Shown here piece after piece: positions 1 to 11,700 of a DNA stretch of 64,000 nucleotides. Made by a program: the position numbers and the translations under genes. The notes below the pieces were generated by a model. The model made no database searches. It had not been told where the DNA came from and saw only the letters and a list, made by a program, of their open reading frames with translations. Source of the stretch: Omphiscola glabra (lineage: Eukaryota > Mollusca > Gastropoda > Lymnaeidae); the NCBI GenBank assembly GCA_964017045.1, contig OZ024809.1, forward strand, positions 7,649,012 to 7,713,011, written 5' to 3'. Position 1 is the stretch's first letter. Every line of letters starts with the position of its first letter.

Positions 1-2718
1 AGGACTTTTTACCCCCTGTATCTTGACTTGTTTTAGTTATCTCACCAGCTGACATCAGATTGTGGCTGCATGTAGTGACTGTATTAGAATACGTCTTTAC
101 ACTGTCTGCTGTTTCAGGACTTACAGCAGAGTCATTTGTTTTTAAGTGCTTAATTGTATTTGAAGCTGGACTTTGAATTTGTTCTTCGATCCTATTTAAA
201 TGACTCGACTCTTTGGCTAAGACAATATCAGATGCATCATTTGAAGCAGATATTTCCAAAGCATTTTGAGACACTTCACATGTTTCTTTGGAATGATGGC
301 TGCTTTCATTGAGGTGTGAACTACATTGAGATGTGGAACTTTGTGTTTTATTAGAAGATTCTGAATCCAATGGTAAAGAGACTACTGCCTTTTTAAAATC
401 TTTATCAATTGGTGTATCTGATGTTTCTTGATCATTAACTGTTTCAATAGGTTTAACTTCTGTCTCCGTGGAACTGTCCATTACTACTGGATCTATAAGT
501 AATACTCTTGGCCTTTCCAGTGGATCTTGATCTTTGCCTGTTTTTGCTAGCACATATGTTATTTCTGGATCTCCTGTTTTTTGTGTTGGTACATCTGACA
601 CTTTTATTTTCTTAATTGGTACGTCTGATATTTCTGGATCTTCTGTTTTTTTCACTTGTACATCTGATATTTCTGGATCTTCTGTTTTTTTCACTTGTAC
701 ATCTGATATTTCTGGATCTTCTGTTTTTTTCACTTGTACATCTGATATTTCTGGATCTTCTGTTTTTTTCACTTGTACATCTGATATTTCTGGATCTTCT
801 GTTTTTTTCACTTGTACATCTGATATTTCTGGATCTTCTGTTTTTGCTGGGACATCTGATATTTCTGGAATATTTACTGTCTTTGCTTTAGCATCTGATA
901 TTTCTGGAATATCTAATGTCTTTGCTTTAGCATCTGATATTTCTGGAATATCTACTGTCTTTGCTTTAACATCTGATATTGCTGGATCTTGTCCTGTTTT
1001 TACTAGCACATCTGATACTTTTGGATCTTCTACTATTTTTGTTGGAACACCAGATATTCCTGAATTTTCTCTTGTTATCGATGGCTCATCTGATATTTTT
1101 GGATCTTCCCCTGTTTTTGCAGGCACATCTATTTTTGGATCTTCCCTTGTTTTTACTGGCTCATCTGATTTTTTTGGATCTTCCCCTGTTTTTGCTGGCA
1201 CATCTGATATTTTTGGATCTTCCCCTGTTTTTGCTGGCACATCTGATATCTTTGGATCTTCCCCTGTTTTTTCTGGCTCATCCGATATTTCTGGATCTTC
1301 TGGTGTTTTCACTGACACTTCAGCCTCTGTTAGCAAATCTAATATTTCTGGAGCATTTCCTGTTTTTAAATTCAATGTTTTTAAATCTTTAACTGTGTCA
1401 GTTACTGATTCTGATTTTCCTTGATCTTTTAAAGATTTCTGCAGTATTTGTGGCTCCTGTACTGATTTTTGCATAACCAGATCAACAGCATCTAAAGATT
1501 TATCAGATATAATGGAATCTATCTCTTTTGTTTTTTCTGAAACCTGTGGGTCTGGTGCTTCAACCACATTTTTTACAGTTTTATCAACTCCGTTTAATGG
1601 TTCCGTTATTTTTTGCTCATTTGTTTCTTCAGGATTTTTTATTACCTTCTCAGTGAAATCTAACTCTGATGGATTTCTTACCGTTGGTTTAACTGACGTC
1701 AATTCAATAGATTCTGCATCTATTACTTTGTTGGGAATAAAATTAGCCTTCACGTCTGAATCTTTCATTTCCACTTGTTTGTCCGGTGGATCTTTCGTTG
1801 AATTCGAGGCTATTAATGAATCTGTTGATCCAGGCAACGCCAGCTCAGCATTTGGGGTGTTCAAACTAAGTAGACTGGATTCTTGGTGTGCTGTAGAATC
1901 ATCTTTCTGTGAACTTACAACACTTTCCAATTTTTTATCCTTGAGCTCAATTGCAAGCTTACAGTCTTTGACAGTTTTCTCAGGCAATAATGCATCTGAA
2001 CTATTGAGCAACTTTATTTCCTCCAGTTTATCACAACCTACACTATTCTTTTCTTCATTCAATTTTGAAGACTTTATAGAAACCACATTTTCTTCGCTTG
2101 GGCTATCAATCAATTGTTCAGCATAACTTCTAATTTTACATCCAATTTTGTCCCTTTGTGATACATTGTGATGTAGCTTATCTTGCATTCCATCATTTAC
2201 TTCTGAAATATCTGCTTTATCCCCTTTAACGGCTGTATCTTGAAAACTTTTATCCAACTGATGATCTACAGTATCTCTATTTCGTAATTTGTCTGCACTG
2301 TTATCCTGGTCACCATCAACTATAACCTTAGCAGACAATTCATTGGAAGATACTTCATCATTGACAGAATTCATATTGAGAGCACTACCTTCTGAAAGTC
2401 CCAATTTAGCAGTATCAGGACTTTTACTCTCACTTTTGTGCTCAACTATTTCATCTGTTAAGTTATTCCCAACCTTGATAGGGCTGGCCAAGTCTAAATC
2501 AGATTTCAAGCCACTTGCATCAATTGTCTGCTTGGCTTGGGAATCTTCTTTGACTTCTGATTTCTCTGTCTTAATTGTTCCCTTTAAACTGCCTGCCATG
2601 TCTTTAGATAAACAGTCAGTTGTATCTTTAGTCTCTTCTTTCACCTTGATTTCATCTATTTCTTCTTGTTTGATTACATCTTTTTCTGGGCTGCCTTCCT
2701 TACTGCTTCTAGAACCAC
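1..2718 (-). CDS. RSF1: RSF1 exon 7, large acidic exon (3' end outside window)
   Basis: The acceptor is a TTAG on the minus strand at 2720-2719. Two bases complete a split Ser codon, then about 905 codons stay open to base 2. Frame agreement was checked at 2291, 674 and 2. The protein is rich in Glu, Lys, Asp and Ser, with no membrane segment or recognised domain. It resembles the long charged middle region of vertebrate RSF1 in composition only. From about 1330 to 530 it contains a tandem 13-residue repeat. Plus-strand reading frames over this stretch are antisense shadows. Confidence 0.88.
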
Positions 2719-5700
2719 CTAAGCAATAAAGGAAAATAGAGGAATTAAGTTCAATATAAATAAATCATATTTGTTATTGTCAAATTGTTTTATTGCAGAA
2801 TCATACTTCTATAATCTGTCATTGTATGCATTCCTATAAATTATCTGTCAGTGATTAAAAAAATATTTTTTAAAATTTCTTTAGCATTATGTACCTTAAC
2901 CTTGATTAATTAACATTTTTTAAAAGTCTTTCAAAAAACTGTATGAAATTCTGCATAGCTTATTTTCTGGCAACTAACCTACACCCTGCTTCCCTCTCAC
3001 GACTTTGTTGGGACACATAGTTTGGAAAGCAATGGTGTAGGTTTTTCATAGAAGAAATAGTCTCGTGAGCATAACAAAAAAAAATTAAAAATTAAAACAA
3101 ATAATAAGTACTGTATCGCTTGTGCTCACTTGTGCTGATCTTATCCTCTTCTTTTGGATTTTGTGAAGTGTCATTTTGTAAGGTGTTAACTAAGTTGGCC
3201 AAATCTTGTCGATCGCTGGGGAAAAATTATGTTGCTTGCATATCAATTATATGCGAAATTAATGTACTTCCTTGCATCTTAGAAAGCTTAAATATTTCTA
3301 TATAACCTGTATATTTTTCTCAGTCCCACTATGGCAAATATAAACTTAGGGATATAAAACTATAAAATGATTAAGACAAAAAAATGCAGATAAAAGATAA
3401 AAGAAAAGACCAAAACAGAAATTAAATAGTAACCTCAGCTAGATAATGGCCTGCTATTTTCTCTTTTAATTAAAAATGAAACATTTGACATCACAGACCT
3501 GCAGACGAGTTGCCATGTATCAGCTTCTTCATCATCTTGTTCCTCTTTGTAAACAAGGAGGTTCATGTCTTTATCCTAGAAGAATTGCAGTAAACAAAAA
3601 TAGCTTCATTGTATGATTTGTTGGTAAATGTTAATTGTTCAGATCGTAACCATTATTTGACAGGAATAATAGCAACCTGCTAATTTGTTTAAAAAGGTAG
3701 AATCAACAAGTATTTGTCATTGCTTTGAACCAGAAATCATCTTTTTTTAAGTAAAGAAAAGAATTAATAAATGCTGCATATTTTTATTTAAGTTTAATTA
3801 AAAGGTCCACTTCAGACTAAAATGAAGAGTCTGCATTTTATCAACTACATTTACAGAAGCATCTTAGCACTCTAAACTGGAAATTATAATAGATATTTTG
3901 TGAGGTGAAAAAATTAAATGCGAAAATGTGCAGTTTTTTACCACAAAATACCAGTAAGCCTGTCCATTTTTATCTCTCCCTATGGGAAGAAAGCGCATCT
4001 CTTCAGCATTGCTTTCATTGACCTTTTCTTTAAATTTGATGTTGCAATCAAACTGACATTCCATAAGATTCTATGGAAAAAACAAGAATTTAATAATTAA
4101 AAATAATAATACAAATATATAGTTCTTAAATTAAATTTTGATTCATCTAATATAACTTAGGAATAAATTGTACCTGGGAGTTACTATGTATGTATTTATA
4201 TATATAATATAGTCGTTAAACCACTTTCAACAAATAATTGTATGCCTAGAAATGACTACTGTAATTAACCACTTGTCACACGCTTAAAACAGTGCAAAAA
4301 TAGAGACCTAACCATACATCACAAAAAATACAATTACCTTGAGAATTCTAAGTTTTGTTTCAAGTTTGGTATGTTTGTAGCCATAACTTTCAACCTCCCA
4401 AGCATCAAATTCTGAGTAAGGATGAATAAACTGAAAAAAAAAAAAGCTTAAATTCTAAAAAACACTTGTGTTTAGGCATCTAAAAAGAATAATTCAGTAA
4501 AATAAAATACATTTATGTAATAAAAAAACAGCTGTATAACAACAAAACAAATGTATATTCACCCAACCCACCTAAGAACTTTTAAATGTCAAGCCATGGA
4601 CAGCAACATCGTTTATCGGTCGGGGGGGGGGGGGGGGGGGGATTAACAGTCGAGTAGTAGAATTTAAGGAGGTGTGTTTTGAGTGCACTTTTGAAGGCCT
4701 GGGTGGTTGGTATATTGCGGATGTGTAGTGGCAGAGAATTCCATTGTTTGGGGGCGCAGAAAGAGAAAGATCGTTCACCAAATGTTTTAGTGCGGGTTTT
4801 GGGAACGGGTCTGTGGAGGAGCGAAGCTGTCGAAGGGGTGAATAGACAGAAAGAAGTTCGGCTAGATAGGAAGGGCAGGAATCAAGAGAAAAAGTTTTGA
4901 CAGAGAACAGACAGCTTGTAATCAATGCATGCCTGTATAGGGAGCCAATGAAGTGAGTGGATTAGTGGAGTGACATAATCCCGTTTTTTTTGCCTTTAGA
5001 ACAGCTGAATTTTCAACCTTTTGTAGTCTTTCTAAGAATTGTTTAGGTGAACCTGACAGAAGAGAGTTGCAATAGTCAAGATGAGAGAGAACAAGAGCAC
5101 AGAGTAGGGTTTTTGTTGCGCTAACTGTGAGGTAGTGGCGGATGGAGTTACTCTGATGGATAGCGGTGTATGCAGAGCGACAAATGTGAGAGATATGTTT
5201 ATCAAGAGACATTTTGTTAGAAAGAATATGGTTACCGGAAATCTGATCGAAAGAAATTTCTTCGACGGAAAATTGATCGACGGAAATTTGGTCGAATCTT
5301 TTTTTCAGTTCAGACGTTAAAATTTTTGTCAAATTTCTTTTTGAACGCACTATATTATGTAGTAATACAAAATAATGCGTTTAAAAAGAAATTTGACGCA
5401 AAATTTTAACGTATAAACTAAAAAAACCATTCGACCAAATTTCCGTTCGATCAAATTTCCAGATACGAAAGAATATAACCAAGATTCCTAGCAGAGGATG
5501 TAAACTGTATGCCGGCGTTACCTACTTGAAATAAGGTGGGGAGAGTTAAGGTAGAGAATGATTTGTGATTGTGAATATTGAGCTTCAACTTGCTGAGTGT
5601 CATCCATGACTTGACATCACCAATGCACTCCTGCAAAGTCTGGACACCAGAATCGACAAGAAGGGGATGGGTATGCTTGAATAGCTGCGTGTCATCTGCA

Positions 5701-8700
5701 AATGACTGGCTCTCAACAGCATGCCTCCCAAGTAAGAGGAGCAGTGGCCTGGTATACAATGTGAATAGAATCTGGCCCAAAACGAACCCCTGTGGCACTC
5801 TGTACACCAAATCAGCACTGCTTTAGAACTAGTTTTTCAATGACTTTAGATAAAAATGGTAAGTTAAATACAGGTCTATAGTTTTTTTTAATTTATTTTC
5901 ATTCAGACCAGGCTTCCTAAGCAATGGTTTGATGACAGCTGACTTACAAAGAAGGAAACAGTGCCAGAAGACAAGCTATCATTGATTATGTGGGTTATCA
6001 TTGGGAGCAAATGATCTAATAACTCAACCAACAGGGGGGTGGGGATGGGGTCCAAAGAACATGACGTAGGTTTAGATTTTAGAATACTTTTGACCTCTAG
6101 TTCTGAAACAGGTTTAAAAACATTGAAATGTGAACGAACACAAGAAGAAGAAGGCCAATCTAGGGGTCGTGCATCAAAACGATCAAGCCCAGTGCGAATG
6201 CCAGCAACTTTAAGGGTAAACAAATCACAGAAAATATCTGGTTGCTGGGGCAACGGAAACATTTAATACAAAATGGACATTGGTTAGGGTTTACCAAGCT
6301 GTCAAATACTGCAGCAACAGAAACGTATCGAATAAAGAAGTTAATAAAACACGAAAGAACACTGAGTAATCTGATACCTTATTGTAATTACACATCATTA
6401 TATATGTTGACTATATTCTGTTATTTTTAGTTTACTTGAGTATAAACTATATTGGTTTATGTTGTCGTGTATGACAGTTCATAGGTAATTGTTGCGACTG
6501 AATATTGTGTGTAATTATGCGTGTTGTGTGTGTGTGAGATTAATTAGTTTGTGAACGCTCTTCCCGCGCTTGACTTGGTGACATATTTTTATGCTGATTG
6601 TGACTTATTGTCTAGACTGCATTGTAACGTAAGTTTTAGTCGTGCTGCAGTCTTGAAAGGAACTTTGTGAAAGTATGGAATTGTTTTATTTATGTCTGAT
6701 AGCGAGCTGCGCTATATGCCTGTGTATATAAATAGGTATTAAAGTTAATTGAAAAAAAGGACTTGAGTTCATTCAACATAGTATGACGCATTACAACGTG
6801 TGAATGAACTTGATGGATTACCAATCTAGTAGAACAGAGGAGTTAACATATGTTAATTTCAAGAGTAAATTCTGTATTCTGGTATTTTGGTGTGCAACAG
6901 GAATCACAGAAAGGCCAAAAATGTGCTTGCATAAAAAGGGTTGCAGAGCTCTGCTCTAAGCAATAAATAACCAAATTATTGCACTTTAATTTTTTTCTAA
7001 AAAGATATATAAAGAAAAAAGTCAGGGACGATGATACAATCTGATGTCATTTTACATAATCTTTAACAGGGTTTTGGCAGGTGACCCATCATAAGATCGT
7101 AAGTCATCCCTCATCTATTGCGGGAGTTAGGTTCCAGAAACCCCAGCCTTAGGCGAAAATCAGCAAAGTAGTGACATATATTTAATTTATTTATAAATAT
7201 TTTAAAGCTTTATAAAACCTCCTCACACTCTTTTAAACCGTTACTCTTCTGTTAAAAAAACCTTTACAACTCTTATAAACACTTCCTACGCTCTTTAACA
7301 CATTCTACACCCTTAAACCTACATAATTCTAACACATATAAAATTCTAAATGGGTATCTATATTAGATATATATACGTAAAAAATTCATGATACATTGTG
7401 ACCACGATATAGTGAGGGTCGACATTATTTCTTGTCGAAAATTTTTTAAACAACAAAAATCATTTACAAAAGAAATAGTATACAGACCTTGATGATATTT
7501 TTTTCAAACCGCTCTGAAGATGCTGCTGATTTACGAATTCTTTTCAAGAGCTTTAAATGAATGTCTATTAGAATGTTGGAGACTGAAAAATTAAATAAGG
7601 AATTAAATATTACTATTAGTATTAGAGATGTTAACAGAATTTTCAGCCGTATGAAGTGATGAAAAAAACTTTTAAACAATTACATTGTATCAAGACTGTT
7701 AAACTGTCTGTCCAACCAAAAATAGCCCAATTGAAGATTGAAAAAAGTTAAAACAATATTTTTGTTTGATAAAATATTTTGTTAAACTGTTATTTTGTGT
7801 CAGAAAGACAAAATAGTATTAATAACACATCCAATAACAATAAAATAAAGATAGTTTAAAAAAAGATAAACATTTAAATTAAAAAATCAAAGTCAGCATT
7901 GAATTTATACAGCTATTTTAAGAGATAACCCTTTTTCAAACTCCTCTCTCTTATTTTGCTGATGTGATTTATGGACATCCCCCCTCCTTACGTTTTACGT
8001 AAAAATGTTGTCCTATGCAGGGTTAATAAAAATCACTAAAAAAATTTTTTTTTTAAAAATCAGAATTATTTGATTTAAATCGAATTTTTTACATTTCAAT
8101 TGAATTTTTTCTTCTTTTTAAAAAAAAAAAAGATTTCTTAAGATTTCGAAGTAAAGTAATTTTTACAAAGATCAAACATAATGTAGTTACTATAGTTAAA
8201 TCAAATTTTTGGATTGAAATTGGATATTAACATGTATCCTGAATTAAATTAAGTAACATCATTTTCTAAAAATTAATAAAAATCCATTAAATAAGGATCC
8301 CCACCCTCAAAATTGAAATTTCACATTACATTAAAATAAATATTATGAAATATCAAATAATTAACTTTAAAAAAAAAAAACTATTTTAAAAACATAATTT
8401 TAATTCAGTTTCAGACTTTCAAGTTATAAATATCAATGGCATACTGTTGATTTTTAAATCAAGGTCATTCTATTCCACCAAAGCCTTCTGATCAAATATT
8501 TAGAATAGAAAAATTAATTTTACCACCACCTCAACCCAAAGTAGATTTCTAATTTCTAAAAAATGAAAATGTTCACTGAATAAAAATTAAATGTATTCCT
8601 ATAAAAATTATTACATATTAAGAAATAATATATTAAGTGACTTAATAATGCATATAAACAAACATGTGTGCCTTTAAATATAAATAGATTTGATAATTAA

Positions 8701-11700
8701 AATAATTGAAAAAAAATGTAATTATGATTTTTAGTGGTCAGATTTATTTAAATTGATTTAAATCAATGATTTAAAACATCTCAACCATGGTGCTGAGTGC
8801 AAAAATCCATGGGAATGTATGTGAAGATGCTTTCTAAACAATAAGTGTTCATGAATGTAATTATTATTCGTTAATTTTAAGTAGAAAAGCTTTAAAATTA
8901 ACAACTAAAAAAAAACCACCCAAAAGTATGCAAAGTAAAAACTCGAATCTTCCTGTCCAGATTCAAGTAACCCATTAAAATATAGTAGTATCTTTATCTT
9001 AAGTTCCTAGTTATGGGCTATCTAATTAACTTAGTAAGGTGTAGTAAGTTACAACTCACTTCTTTGTGCTACTCATAGGTTATCTCTGTTAAGCTTGTTT
9101 TATATTGTAGACTTATATGTTTTCTAACATTTGATTAACATCTTAACAAAAATTAATTTAAGGCCTATATAAATGCGATAATCTAGTTACTTTGCTACTG
9201 GTCAGCGCACAGTTCTGTGCATGTTGAAAAATAATACAAGATTTTTGTTGCAATATAGCAGTTGGCTCTATAATGATCTCTTCTTTTTGCATTTACATCA
9301 GTCTTTTCATAATAAATTAATTTTGTCATGTCATCATATTTGTCTTACAGTGACGCTTATACAATTTCAGACCTGGTTACCCTCTGTTACGAACTGGATA
9401 AGCATTTCAAGAGCTTCATTGACTTGGGGTATTTTAATTACTCAGCAAACCAATGATTCATATGACAAATGTCTCTTTATTAAATAAAAAGCGTGTCTTC
9501 CTTCATCCCGTTCTCACTCTGCAACTCCATTACTAACACTCCATTACTATTACTAAAAAAAACCCATAACGCCCAACGTCATTTCCCATAACCAAATATT
9601 GAAATCTGCGGTCACTTTGTTTTGTAGACATGTATCAATTATAGATATCAATTAATAGTTGGGTAAATGTGAAGATCACATTATCACAGTCAGTCACTGG
9701 TAAAAATAATGTTACTGGTGACATTTAATGTGGTTCAAACTCGAAGTCAGATCAGCATAAAATACATTTTATTGAAATAAGAATAAATTGAAAAATGAGG
9801 ATGTCATTTTCAAAACCTACCAAGTAACTGGAGATTTATTTTATAGAAAAAATCTGTTAAAAATTAATTAAAAAAATAAGAATCAATATCCATTAAGCTA
9901 ATTTCCAGTTAACATATTATCGTCTGATAGCTACCACAAACTGTTAATGGGTGAAATTAAGAGAATGTTGGAACCAAACGGGGGTATTTAAATCATAATT
10001 AGGTCGGCTACGCTAATATTTTTGCAGTGTCTAGCGAGCCAATTGTGAAAACACAAAGCAACAACATGACCATATTACCAAAACGTGGCTGTGGTTTTTT
10101 TTTAGACTGAAATATTTTGACACCATAGGCGCCCTGTAGATTCAGGATTATGATGACATGTTATTTCTTGGCTTCTTTCAGATACAAAAGAAACCTTTAA
10201 TTTTCTATTACTGAACTCTGTGAAATTCCTTCCATTGCCAATGAGCATGTAGATGGCAAAGACAAGGTTTATGAAGGAGAGATTGTGGGATTTATCAATA
10301 AGACAAAGAAGTCTGTAGAGCAGTCAATCAGAAAATGACAGGCAGCACATCCTCATGACCTACCTTTGGTCACATTTTGGTACTGGTATGCTCTTGTTGG
10401 TCTTATGAGGGATTTTAGTTGTTTTTATTTATAATTTCATGCATTGAAATTTATTTAAAAAGATCTCTAATCAAAATTTATAAATATTAGCATTGATATA
10501 AATTAACAGAATCATATATTTGATTAAAATACAATAAAATTGTGTTGTTTTTTTCACCTAGGTAGATAATAATTTTTCTACTCATGATTTTTTTAAAAAC
10601 TTCCCCTAAAATAAAATTATCCAAAGTAAAAAGTATTGATGTGATATAAATATTTAGTTGTTCATTGCATTGTATTTGGCATTGAGAATGTTTCCTGATA
10701 ATTTGGGACTATTATCCTTTAAAATAAAAATGTGTGGGCAAAACAAGACAGAAATGTAGAAAGTTAGTCACAAGTTTTCCTGGTTAAATGCAAAGATAAA
10801 AAAGGGGCTTTAAAAAATTCACCAAAAAATAATAACTCCATTTCTATAAAAGATATAAAGATGAACTTGGTGTTTTGGCAAAACCTATTATAGCTATACC
10901 ATTAAAATGATGTATTTATGGCAATAAGATAATATTAATTTTTTTTGTCAAAGTACATAGGTAATCTCTTATTTTAGCGCCTTAAGTTCAATGCATATAG
11001 AAAAGTTTTTTGGTTTGTTTCATGGTTTACTTTTTTAATTATAAAAAATCAAATTATGTCATTATCACAAAGGATTTCACATATCTTTTTGTCCCAAAAC
11101 CAAAACTATTAAACAAATTGAATGAGAAATAGAAAAGCTAGCACTTAGCATTGGCTATTCAAAATTCGTGTTTGAAGTGCTATTTTACTGGTTATTCTGT
11201 TAAGATAAGATTCTTTTATTAATATAATTTAGCCTACATGGAGTTTTAGTTAATCATAGTTTTCCCCCCAGGGTAACGATGAAGGGAATAAGAAATGATA
11301 AGATTGTGGCTGGTGCCAAACTGTCTTTTAATGTTGGTTGGTGTGCCGCTTTGGGTTTCAGATTAGGATTCTCCCACTTTTGTTTATTTTTGGATTGTTA
11401 CTATTAATATTTTATATTAATATGCCTATAGAATGTTTTTCATAATAATTTTATTGGTTGTTTAATGATAATATTTAAATTTTCTGGCATTTTGGAAAAT
11501 GAGTATTGTATTGATTTTTGACAACGTCTGGATTTTATTTTTGCGGAAATTAAGTGTGTAAAATTATATAAAACTGTGAGTTGGGTCTTCATTATTTGCA
11601 AATTTTATTATTATTTATATTCATATATTGCATTGTTTTTCTTCTCTAATACACTTTCCTTACCACAGTGTGTAATTGTAGCACACTCATTTTCTTTGAA

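Larger units (their letters stand above)
4431..7487 (-). other. RSF1: RSF1 intron 2, filled with transposon debris
   Basis: A 3.1 kb intron holding a broken LINE in the same orientation as RSF1 (4565-6290), a foldback element inside it, an LTR-like block (6459-6778) and a pogo/Tigger-like inverted-repeat block (about 7100-7430). I see nothing specific in 6800-7080. Confidence 0.7.

Noticed and set aside
534..1424. A 296-codon plus-strand ORF with a DISGSSVF repeat
   Set aside because: It is the antisense shadow of the RSF1 exon 7 repeat. The minus-strand frame is open for 2.7 kb, is spliced in frame to conserved exons and makes sense as RSF1.
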